The notes beneath the pieces are model-generated. The model worked only from the letters and a program-made list of their open reading frames with translations, was not told the DNA's origin and ran no database searches. The translations under genes and the position numbers were made by a program. DNA of 64,000 bases from Caenorhabditis remanei (lineage: Eukaryota > Nematoda > Chromadorea > Rhabditida > Rhabditidae). This document shows, piece by piece, positions 12,474 to 23,900 of this stretch; within the stretch, counting starts at the first letter, position 1, and every line of letters begins with the position of its first letter. The stretch is from NCBI RefSeq assembly GCF_010183535.1, contig NC_071331.1, forward strand, positions 992,001 to 1,056,000, written 5' to 3'.

Positions 12474-12600
12474 CGGGTCATTTGTCAAGAATCTTGAAAA
12501 AAAGCAACTCCGAACTGTTTCTATCTGTGGAGTAATTTTTAGCTTTGAGCGGTTCACAGTGTGCATCCAAAGAGCAGGTTAGATAAGGCGTAGAGAGGTA
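12474..12600 (-). pseudogene. Relic of chemoreceptor last exon
   Basis: The stretch from GGGTCATT through CCAAGAATCTTG-like words to GGTTCACAGTGTGCATCC and AGAGCAGGTTAGATAAGG follows, in the same order, the last exon of the chemoreceptor gene (17,978-18,172). Indels and substitutions break the frame. It is a remnant of a lost tandem paralogue on the minus strand; no other exon of that copy could be found with confidence. Confidence 0.5.
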
Positions 12601-13592
12601 CTAAATGGATGGAAACGAATATATAGTAACAAAATTTTATAAAAGTTTCAGAAATTTATAATATTGACAAGTGCGATTTTATATAGAATTGGTTAATTTA
12701 CTTTCGAAGTAATAGAATCGGAAACTGGGGATGTTTTTGTGAAAACGTGAAGATTACAAAAAAAATATTCTGAAAGCTACTATGTATTATGTCACCATCA
12801 TGTTTCGATCAGTTTTCCATCTTCAGATTTTTCTTGAGTTGTAGAGTTCACGTGGGAAAGCCGATATGAAACAGGTATAAAGACAGATTTTTCAATATCT
12901 TGGAAATGGAGTTGAATAAATGAGCGGCATTTGAGATTAATAAACATAAAAAATAAGAGAATGAAATGATACGCAATCAAATGTCTCAATGCAACGAGAA
13001 AATTTGTATGAATTATAAAAAATTACTGAAACTGGTATAGCTGGAAGAAGGCAGAAATAGGAAGTTGCTTTTAAAACATAAAACCTTGAGTCAATGGAAC
13101 CATTTTTTAGGAATGAAAAATGGACGGAACCATAGCAACAAAAAAAATAACAGCAGTATGGATATCTATTGCGTAGTGTTTATGTTCTGAAAACTAACAA
13201 TTCTAGTGAAACAGAAAACTATTTCCTTTCTCTCAATGCAATGAAAAATTTGTATGAATTATATAAAGTCACTGAAACTGGTATAACTGGAACATCTCTA
13301 CAAGTTCGAGCCAACACTCAGTGTCGAAATGACAGAACTCGGAAAGAGTTATAGAAAAATGACGAGAAAACTAGATTGTTTGCTTTTGGAAGTTAGAATT
13401 TAGAGTTCAGGGAACTAATTTTTGGAAGAAAAATTAACGGAATCTAACCAATACATTTCGAATGCTTCATGATAAAGTAATAGTAACAATACCGGTTCCC
13501 TTGCGTAGTATTTATGTTTTGAAAACTAACAAGTCCAGTGAAACAGGAATATCTTTGCTATGTCTGGCTTACTAGTTAGATCACCTGTTATT
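12601..13592. other. Gene-free, part of duplicated segment B
   Basis: Includes a 13,010-13,500 block matching 8,090-8,470 and a block near 12,620-12,990 resembling 15,850-16,390. No coding exon supported. Confidence 0.5.
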
Positions 13593-13661
13593 AGGGTTGG
13601 AAATCCCGGGCCGGCCGGGCCGGCTGACGAAATTTTTTCAGTTTCGGAATTTCCCAACCCT
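13593..13661. mobile_element. 69-bp MITE with AGGGTTGG ends
   Basis: Inverted ends AGGGTTGGAAAT / ATTTCCCAACCCT surround a CCCGGGCCGGCCGGGCC core. The duplicated segment at 8,440-8,480 lacks it (CACCTGTGATTGC is continuous there), and CCTGTTATT / CCTGTGATT flank it as a likely 9-bp target duplication, suggesting a Mutator-like origin. Confidence 0.55.
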
Positions 13662-15198
13662 GCCTGTGATTGCTCTGTTTTGAAGGATCATGGTATCGTC
13701 ATCCCCACATCTTCAATAGTAAAACCCTCACCAACCAAAATATTTCTGTTTCACAAAATCAGTAAATTGTTGAAACTGTTTGGTTAAACACTATTTCCGT
13801 AGTCGGTTCCATTCAACTCCGAAATATGGATAGAAATAATTTTTATGAACTGAATCTGTTCTGGTCCTTTGTCTGTCAAATAATTCGGTAAATACAGCTG
13901 AGGCTGTGAATCTGAGATCACTGAAACAGAAAAATTGGTGGACTGAAACAAGTTAGATTTCAGATGAAATCGTTACATATCGGAAACTGTGTTCAACAAG
14001 AAAAAGTGTATCAAAATTTAAAGACAAAAATAACTAAACGAAAGTGTGTTTCAATAGATCTTTAGATGTCTGTCGGTGAGAACAATGCCAATTTTTGAAG
14101 ACACAGAATTTGTTCAGATTTTTTGTTAATTTGTCGTTTTGAAAAGATGATTAAATCTGTCTAGCAGTAATTAACCCAGTAATTTCATCGAACGAAATGA
14201 TTTAACTACATTTGTGGAGAGAAAGCTCTTGAGGAAGAAGTATCAGTAGTAATTGGAATCAACATCGATTATATTTGTTGCGAAATTGTGAAACTTTTTT
14301 TTGGACATATTATACGATACCATCGGTCAAATGTGTTGCATGGAGATTTAGCACGTGTAGTAAACAAGAAAATTTTCAATAGTTTTTGAAATTAAAAAAA
14401 AAGTCAAGAAATTGTACATTGGGTCCTTGAAATGTTTTCACAGTAGAAAAAATGAGCCTTCAAAAAAAAAAGAGCCTTCAAAATGAGCCTTGTAACTGCA
14501 AAACTACAGAATGATAAAGTTTGAAAAATAATAGAAACAGTAGTATTTATTAGAAAAATGAAAAATTCGAAGATACTATTGTCACTGAAATAAAGTGGAG
14601 ACTGTGAACTAAACCAAAGAATTAAAACAGTGAAACTTGGTGACATCACATCCTGACGAACCGGATACTTAGAAACCAAAAATTAACTTCTAGGGAAACA
14701 GGTAAAAAGGAAGAAAAACGCATTGAGTTTCGAAAAACAAGAGAACAACAAATGTATGAATTGGAAAACGGAACGTAAAAATTAGTTCGAGCTATGAGAA
14801 GTTACTGAAACTGATATACTTATATTTTAATGTGTGATAAACAAATTGGATTAGAATTACGGGTCATCAATAAACATTAGTTATCCGAAACGAATCGATT
14901 TATATTTGTTCTATAACAGTGACGACATCGGTTTCCGCTACGTACGAAACAGTTGGTTCTTCGCTTCTGGAAATTAGTAATGTTGAGTTGAGTAAACGAT
15001 TCTAGGTTTCCTCTACTCGGTTAGACAGGAGAAGCAGAGTGGAATTTCGACTTCCGAGTTCCGGATAAGAAGTTTCACTTCTATGCAACCTCATGCAAAA
15101 TCAGAATCACTAATACAAACGTTGTTTTACCTTTTCCCAAAACCAGTAAATTTTTTTGAAACTCTTATCTTCTGCTTTGACTCTTCTTGCCGTAGATC
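13662..15198. other. Gene-free, part of duplicated segment B
   Basis: Blocks match 8,480-10,020 and, near the end, 17,300-17,940. A small local duplication of GAGCCTTCAAAA occurs at 14,454-14,490. No gene recognised. Confidence 0.5.
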
Positions 15199-15496
15199 AG
15201 AGCTGTGCGGAATTCCTTCTTCCTTCTTCGGGGCATTTGTTAACTTCCTTCTTCCTTTTTCCTTCTTCCTTCATGAAATTTTACTTCCAACGTCTTTTTC
15301 GTAATATATTTGAAATTTTAATAACTAATTTCTTTGTTTTTATTACCCGGTTGTATTAAATATACAATAAAACATGTTCCTAAACAAGCTGACAAATTTC
15401 GACATCCGTTTTGAAAAATTACTTCCGACTTCTGCCTCTTTTTCACTTCCTTCTTCCGACTTCTTTTTTTTGAAAATTTTACTTCCGCACAGCTCT
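15199..15496. mobile_element. MITE with AGAGCTGTGCGGAA ends
   Basis: Terminal repeats AGAGCTGTGCGGAA / TTCCGCACAGCTCT bracket 298 bp rich in CTTCCTTCTTCCGACTTC. Single-ended or diverged relatives are seen near 10,308, 23,713, 35,570 and 42,115 (CAGAGCTGTGCGGAATTCC-like), all attached to ACTTCCG repeats. No coding capacity; the target duplication is unclear. Confidence 0.55.
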
Positions 15497-15708
15497 ACAG
15501 GATAACTCTCGTTTACTATGCTCCACAATTCAAGGCTCACGTATTTCCAAAAAATCGAAAATTGTCTCAATTCTAGAAAATGACCGCATTTTTATTTCTC
15601 CAAAGATTCTGCCATGAGGAACATTTCCATTCCAGCAACATACAACTTGCAGTTTCACAGAACCATCAAATTATTTGAATCTCATCTTTTGATGCTTCTT
15701 CCCATTTT

Positions 15709-15832
15709 TGGGTCATTCTTCTCTTATGACTTTCCAAGAATCTTGAAAAAAGAACTAATAAAAAAAAAGTAATTTTTCCTTTTGACCGGTTCAGAGTATA
15801 CTTTCAAAGGGCAGGTGAGGTGTAGACGTAGA
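15709..15832 (-). pseudogene. Second relic of chemoreceptor last exon
   Basis: GGTCATTCTTCTCTTATGAC, AAGAATCTTGAA, CCGGTTCAGAGTATACTTTC and AAGGGCAGGTGAGGTGTAG lie in the same order as their counterparts in the intact exon at 17,978-18,172, with frame-breaking changes. It sits at the equivalent place of the duplicated segment, as does the relic at 12,474. Confidence 0.5.
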
Positions 15833-16438
15833 ATTAAATGAAAACGAACTTATACATAGCGATGAAAGTTTAAAAAGGTTTCAGAAATGTTATGATAATG
15901 ACAATTGCAATTCTATATATTCCGGGAATGTGAAGTAAGCGATTTAAGCAAGACGATAAACTGCTGAAGTGGTGTTTTCCCCTGATGGAGCAATTTGTTT
16001 GAAGAGATTTGATTTGATTGACTTTTTGTAGTGATAGAATAGGAAATTAGGGTTGTTTTGGTGAAAATGTGAAAATTACAAAAAAATTACTGTTTTCAAA
16101 GACTATCGTTATGTATGAACTGAATTTGTTTTGATCAATCCAATATACATAGAATTTTTCTTAATTTGTAGACCTCGCACAGCAGAGATGATGCACATAC
16201 ATAAAAGGACAGATTTTTCAATATCTTGGAAATGGAGTTGAATAAATCAGTAACACACTGTCATAGACCGGAACCAGGTTAACCTCTCAAAATGAGTACA
16301 GGAATTGGGAAAAGCGGAACTCGAGATTAATAAACAGCAAAAATGAGAGAATAAAATGCTACGCAAGCAAATGACTAAATGCAACAAAAAAATTTGTAGG
16401 AATTATAAAAGGTAACTGAAACTGGTATATGTAGAAGA

Positions 16439-16463
16439 TCTCTCTCTCTCTCTCTCTCTCTCT
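16439..16463. repeat. (TC)n microsatellite
   Basis: About twelve uninterrupted TC dinucleotides in otherwise AT-rich sequence. Confidence 0.9.
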
Positions 16464-17977
16464 GTTAAATTTAATAAAAACAGTTCATTTTGATAGAAGA
16501 ACATATATGGATTTGGCTAGTGTAAAAGTTTGAAAACGAACGACAATAGGCACAAGAGAAACGAAATTGGGAGTAAAAGCTCTGGATTTGGAATATCAGT
16601 AGTAATCAGAATCAAGATTGATTATATTTGTTGTGAAACTGTGAAACTTGGTTTTTTTCTTTGAAATCAAAAAGAAGTTTTGTAAAACTAGAACATTCTC
16701 AATACTTTTTCTCTACTGAATGTAAAAAGTCTGATAAAAAGGTATCGCCATAAAATAAAGTTGAAGTTGCACATCTTGTAGTACTGTAACAGTGAAATGT
16801 GGTGGACAAACGGAACTTTTGAAACCTAAAAGTAAGGGAACAATGAAACGATAGATGACCGGAAAAAACCATTTGTGCGCTTAATACAACGACAAAACTA
16901 GTTTGAACTATAAAAAGTTACTGAACAAACTATAAAAGTCAAGTGGTTCAGTTTAGAATAGTGGGATTTGAAAACTAAGAGAATTAGAACTGTCCTTTGT
17001 TTATTTGCGGCAGTGTTGAAATGTTCTCTTTAAAAAAATATATATTTTGTGAAACAAAGAAATAATGTGATAATATTGTCAGTGCTAACACAAACCAGCA
17101 ATTTACTGTTCTAGGACATCAATGGATTCTTAGAAATTCTCAATTTTCTGCTTGTTTTCAGTTGAAGTGGGAAAATATGATTCACCTCTCTGTTGATCTT
17201 TGTGATGATTTTTATGAACTAAATTCGTTTTGGACGAATGTGGATAGCGCGTGTAATTCCAAAACTGCAAAATGATAAAGTTTGAAAAATAATAAGAAAA
17301 GAAATATTTATTAGAGAACGTGGGAACAGAGAATTATCAATTAAATAAAGTGGAGACTGTGAACTAAATTGAAGAACTAAAACAGTGAAATTTGGTGAAA
17401 AACATCCTGACAGACCGGGAACTTAGAAACCAAAAATTAACTTCTAGGGGAATAGGGAAAAAGGAAGAAAAATGCATTGAGTCTTGAAAAACAAGAGAAC
17501 AACACGATGACATGTATGAATTGGAAATGATCTAAAACGAGATAATACAACGTAAAAATTAGTTCGAGCTATGAAAAGTTACTGAAACTGTTATACTTAT
17601 AATTTAATGTGTGGTAAACAAAATGGATTAGAATTGCCCGCCATCAAAGAACATCAGATCTTCAAAACGAAACTATTTATATTTGTTCTATAACAGTGAC
17701 GACATCGGTTTCCGCTACGTACGAAACAGTTGGTTCTTCGCTTCTGAAAATTAATAATGTTGAGTTGAGTAAACGATTCTAGGTTTCCTCTACTCGGTTA
17801 GACAGGGGAAGCAGAGTGGAATTCCCACTTCCGAATTCCGGATAAAATGTTTCACTACTATAAAGTCAGATTCACTAATATATACGTTGTCCCCCCTACA
17901 ATTTACCGTTTCCCCAAATCAGTAAATTTTTTGAAACTCTTGTCTTCTGCTTTGTCTCTTTTTTGTCGGAGATATAC

Positions 17978-20900
17978 TCACCTCTTCCTAGCTCTCCTTG
18001 GCTCAACCTTCTCTCTCTTCTTGTTTTTATTCGGGTCATTCCTCTCCCATGACTGCTCGAGAATCTTAAAATGCATCTCTGAACTCATGGGCTCCGGTTC
18101 GATCTTCCCTTTGAATCGTTTCAAAGTGTACATCCAAAGGGCAGGGGAGACACAGGTGTAGAATGGGACGGACTGAAATTTCAGGAGTATAACAGGTGAA
18201 ATTACAAATTATATGGGTTCTCACATTCACCCGCAAAAAGGAATTCCCATCCAATCGATCTTCGGTGGCCATAAAGATTGATAATCCAGCGAAATAGATA
18301 TAGCAACCAACGTTGAGAAGGAGATTTTGGTAGAATGAGACGGAAGACTCGTTGCAGTTCTTCGAATCGCTTTTTCTTCGATATGCTCAATCGGAGGCTG
18401 AAAAAAATAAATATTTTGCTATAAAAAATAAGAAAATAGAAAAAGAGCTTACACCGGGTTGGAGTATTTGGTTTTCCAGTAGTAGTAGACGAAGCCGAGG
18501 CCGAGAAGTGAAGCAAAGTCGATGGAAAGGAAGAACTGAAAATGTTTAGGGGATGTCAAGGTGTCTGTCTTATTGTCTGCTAGTGCCTGTTTCTTTAAAT
18601 TTATGTATGTTTCGATATTAATCTGTCCGTATTAAATAGAGCGTCATGGTACCTGTTGGTCCAAATGTTTGTCTCTCAAAACATGCTTCCGGAGTCTTTC
18701 CATGAAATGCTTACAGCTTTTATAAAAATTCAAGATTTTTTTCTCCGAAATCGCATTAGTTCAGACAGTTTTCTTGAAATTTTTTTTTGAAAATATTCCG
18801 GTTTATCGGTCAAATTTTTTTTCGGACAATTTTCAGAAAAGTTTTTTTCGTACAGCCCTGGTCCGGTTTGTCCAAATATGCACCTGCTTGTCTGTATGAT
18901 TGTCGCTCGCGTTTTTCGTCTGTTTCTCCAGATCTATGTCTGTCGATTCGGATTTGTACTTGCACTGTGTCCTGATTTCCGTCCGATATCTGACTGTTTT
19001 ATCGGTTTTGTTCTCTGTCTATCTGTTAATTTAATTTAATTTATTGTGACTAAAAGGAAACCAAAAGATACAAAAGACTAGAAACAATCCCTCACGAGAC
19101 AGTTTCGAGTAGAAAATAGGGATGACATGATACATAGGAAACGGGGAATGAGAATAAATATAAAAAGGAGGGTAGGCAGACAAGTTGGCAAGGGGGAAGA
19201 GATAACCGTAGAAGGCAAATTAAAGGAGAGAATAATGATATGTATTTAACAAAATGACCAGATGAGATAATAAATTAAAACCGGGTAATGGCAGAGTCAA
19301 GAAGATGTTCAAATTGGGAGGGGGAGAGGAAACTACTAACATTGGCAACAATGGCATTCCAGATGGGAAGGATAAAAGAGAAAAAATTGTCGGAGAGGGG
19401 GGAGACATAAATGAGAGTCATGGGTCTTCGTGGAGAACTTGACAGTCTGATAAAGGAATTGAGATTGGGAAAATGAGATGCGCCAGCTATAAATTTATAC
19501 AGAAGGAGTAATTGGGATTTGAGTCTACGGTGTCTTATAGAGTAGATAGAGAGAAGTTCTAGACGATGCGAATAAGATGAGAAAGCGATATTGCATCGTT
19601 GGAGAGTTTTCCTAGAGTAAATTCGAAGAGTGGATTCAAGAAGTCTGGAGAGGGATGAGGAGGGGGCAAGACAGAAAATGACAGAAGCGTATTCAAGAAT
19701 AGGAAGAACATATGTTTTGAATAGAAAAGAGTAAAATGCCGGATTATTCATCAGCATAAGCAGCGAAGTGGAGATAAGGGATAGATTGAAGGCTGATTAA
19801 TAAATCGTTAATATACAAGAGGAATAATAGAGGTCCCGAGACGGATCCCTGAGGGACACCAGAGTGGATCAGAGCAGAGGAAGGATCGGTGGTACTGTTA
19901 ACTTTGACGGAAAAGGAACGGGCGGTGAGAAAATCAGAAAACCAAGAGATAAAGAGAGGTGGAATGTCAAATAAGGCAAGCTTGTTTAGAAGTAAATTGA
20001 GAGGAACCTGGTCGAACGCCTTCTTGAAATCAAAGAAGACAACATCCAGGGAACCGTGAGTTTTGAGAATTATCTTGTAGTTGGTAACAACTTGAACAAG
20101 GGAACTAGGACAGGAGCGCTTGGCGAGAAAACCGTGTTGGTGTGCAGAGAGTTTGTGAAGACAATCTAATTTAATTCGGTTACAAATAATTCTCTCGAAA
20201 ATTCTGGAAAAGGGGTCCGTGAGCGAGATGGGGCGGTAGTTTTCCGGGCAACCAGGATTACCTTTTTTGTGCACCGGTATAATTACAGCCTTCTTCCAAG
20301 AAAGCGGAACTAATGAAGAGCGGAGAGATTCACCAAAGATTATCGAGAGAGGAAGAGATATAGAAGTGGCACATTTTTTAATCAGGAAAAAATTGGCGAG
20401 GTGGGGAGAAAAGCCACAGCGAGGAGGAAGTTTTTGTAGGGCATGCTCAATAACCCAAGGAGCGAACAAATCATTGTCAAGCAAAGGGGAAGATGAAGGG
20501 CGAGAGGAGGAGAGATGAGGAGCAAGGTATGAAGCAGGAGGAGAAGTCTTGAAGTTAGACAAAAAGGAAGATGAGAAAATAAAGGCTTTCTCTGAGTCGG
20601 AACAGACGACACGTCCTTGGAAGGTGAGGGAAGGAATACTGGATACGGTTTTTAATCTTCTAGAGATGAGCGAGCGGGCAACGGAAGTATGTGGAGATTT
20701 CATGAGGATTTTCTCAGTTCTGGCGTAGTTGCCACGAATGGTTTTGGAGAGATTGCGAATTCTACAGCTGAGAGCGTGAATATCAGTAAAGGAAGCACGA
20801 TGAGAGGCTAGGAGCTTGGTGAAACGGCTACGAGCACGACGGAGCTGACGAATTGACTTAGAGGGAGGACTAGGTTTTGTCAAAGGCTTGGGTGGAGTGT

Positions 20901-23900
20901 GCAGTAAGATTAGGTCCGAAAGGATCTGAATAAATTTGTCGAATTTGGAAGAAGGACAGGGGAGGGAACTGAGAATAAGATCCCAGTCCAGAGAAGCAAT
21001 ATCAGAGTTTAAAAGGCCATAATTGCACTTTTTATAGTCAAGCTTAGGGAAAGAGGGACTAGGAGAGGGGAGGATAGAAGAAAGAGGATTAGGAAGAATA
21101 GAGAAGTTGACGCTCATGTGATCAGAATTTAAGAGAGGGGGATGGCAGATAGGAGGAGAAAGAACAATATCATCTGAAGAAATGACTAAATCAAGGATGT
21201 TGGCTGTAGTAGATGTGGAGCGGGTAGGGAAAGAAACATGTTGAGTAAGTCCCTTAGAAGAAATGAAATCGGAGAAGGGATGACAAAATGAAGGATCCTT
21301 CCAGTCAACAGAAGGGAAGTTGAAATCGCCCAGACAAACTACAGAGGACAAAGGAATGAGGCTTTCAAGGTGGGAAGTGAGAGCAGTTAATTCAGATGAT
21401 TTACCGTCGGGAGGACGGTACACTAATATAAGAGTAAAAGGTGTGAATTTAGGAAGTTCTGGGTTTGAGGAGGAAGGAGAGACGAGGCAAGCAGAGATTT
21501 CAGATTGATGATAAGGGTAATGGAGGTCTAAGTTGGTCGTGATAGGAGTGAGACATAAGTAATTTTTGGAAAGGAAGGCAACACCACCACCGGAAGCTTT
21601 GCGGTGGAGAGACAGAATACGGTCGCAGCGAACAACGGAGATGTTACGAGACTCAAAAAGGGAAGAAGGAATGGAATTAGAGAGGAAAGTTTCGGTAAGG
21701 GCTAAGATATCATGGGAGGAGGCTAAGAAAAGGTCTATAAGAAGAGAAATTTTGGTAAGGCTGGCGACACCTCGAATATTTGACAAGAGAATATTAATTC
21801 CAATATCAGACTGTGCAAGGGAGGAGGGAACAGAAAGAGAAAAAGGGTTCAAAGGGGGAGAAAAGGATTGCGAAATAGAACACGTAGAAACAAAAGAAGA
21901 ATCAATAAGCACTGGAGATATAATAGGCGGACATCTGTTCTTATATCTTCATATCCAGATGTCTGTCTGTCCCAATGTCTCTTCCTTCAGATGTATATAT
22001 TAGGGTGTTTCATAAGTCTTTGCACTTTTCCTATCAGTTTTTCATCAAATTTTTCTAAATGAGAAAGGAGTTCTAATAAGTTATATATTGTCAATGAGTA
22101 CTGGTTACATCTTGCCAACATTGTGGTAGTTGGGCAATACCGGCCGCGCAGAACTCTGGCGGCTGCGAGCTGAAGAAGCGATCAAGGTCTGATTTCACTT
22201 GCATTAGATAATAGAATTTTTGGCCAGAAAACGAATTTTGCAATGATCTAAAAAGATGATAATCAGTTAGAGCAAGGTCTGAAGAATACGGCGGGTGGGT
22301 TAGAACTTCAACTCCCTGAGCCTGTTAGACGGTGCCAGCTTTGGTAGCAGTGTGTGAGCGAGCATTGTAATGCCACAAAACCAAATGATCGATTTCCGCC
22401 CGTGATGAGCGATGGAATTGGATCATTTTATGGAGTTGTTGACAGTATAAGTTGACTGTTATTATAGCACGATCCGGAAGAAGTTCGTAACAAATGACCC
22501 CGTTTCTGACCCACCAAACTGATAGCATCATTTTTTTCTCATGCATCTCTCTTTTCTGGTCCGTCAACGGGTCGTCATTATCCAAAACTCCCTGGTTTTT
22601 ACTGTATTGTATACATAGAGACCCCATTTCTCATTTCCCGTAACAATATCAAGAATCCAATCGAAACTACGCTTGCGACGGAGCAAAGACTGCGACAGGT
22701 CACATCTTAGCTTCAACTGAGAATCTGTCAGTTCATGAGAAATAACTTGTCCGTATTCTGCTATTCTTCCAGTATCTTTCTGATATCTGAATATTGTTGC
22801 AAACGAAGGTCCAGTATGTGAAGATACTTCACGTACACTGGATCTAGGCTCATCCTCCAAGACATCAGTGATATCATCGTCGATATCTAAACGAGGCCGA
22901 CCAGAATGAGACATATCATCAGCATTGTAGTTTTCTTCTTTGAACTTTTTGAACCAAGTGATTGTTGTTTTATAACTTATGATGTCCTCACCAAGTGTTT
23001 CGGTTATATTTCGATAAGTTTCCATTGCGCTCAATCCTGGGAGGTATCCCAACAAAAAACACCCTTTTTGAGCATTTCGATCTTTGGCGAGTACTTCTGC
23101 CATGGTACGCTGTTCTGGGGACTTACAAAACAGAAATGTTTCTTGAGGGTAACTGTACTAACTAATAATAAAAAAGGGTCAAAAGAATGTCATGGGGACA
23201 CAGCGCAGTACGTTGAAAAAAAGTGCAAAGACTTATGAAACACCCTAATATGTCTAGATGTCATTCCGTCCGTATTAAACTGGGTCTCAGATATAACTAT
23301 CGTTCCAAATGCTTCTGTCCCGATTTCTGTCAGTCCTAATTTCTAGCGCTCGTAATGGGGCGTTCCATCACAACTAATTTTGGTTGGAGAGTAGTCAAAC
23401 TTTTACATAGTCTGAAGACAAGGCTCGGAAAGCGATTTCCAAAGTTTCAAAAACATGGGTTCGTTTTTAACCATTTTATGACTATCCAGGACGCGCGGGA
23501 CGGGGGGTGCGGGACGTCCCAACTCGTCCCATTTCGAGCGCTAAATTTCTGTTTGTCTGTATGTTGTCAGTTGCGTTTTCTGTCTGTTTCTCCTGATTTC
23601 TGTCTGTCTCTGTCTGTTTTGTCGGTTTTGTTGTCTGTCTGTCTGTCTATCTGTTCTGATGAATATCCAGATGTCGGCAGGTCTGTCTGTTCCTCCCGAT
23701 GAACGTATGTACCGGAGCTACGCGGAATTCCTTCCTTCGACTTCCGCCTTCCGTTTCGAAAATTTCATTTCCACTGTCTAGATCTGTCTATTTCTCCAGA
23801 TGTATATCTGTCCAGATGTAAATTTTTTCCAATGTTCTCGTAGATGTCTCTGTCCATATGTCTCCCCTCCGCCCTTACTCACCAAAAAAATCATCTTCTG

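Larger units (their letters stand above)
15497..17977. other. Gene-free, duplicated segment C
   Basis: 15,500-16,390 resembles 12,285-12,990, and 17,300-17,940 resembles 14,540-15,180. It includes a decayed chemoreceptor exon (15,709-15,832) and a TC microsatellite. No working exon seen before the receptor gene starting at 17,978. Confidence 0.5.
19028..21932 (-). mobile_element. CR1-like LINE, internally deleted
   Basis: A 2.9-kb non-LTR retrotransposon flanked by the 7-bp duplication ATCTGTT (19,021-19,027, 21,933-21,939). In its own orientation it ends in an AATTAAATTAAATTAA-type tail and begins close to the endonuclease ORF, so a separate ORF1 is missing and it is probably 5' truncated. 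It lies in the same orientation as the receptor gene, inside its fourth intron. Confidence 0.85.
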
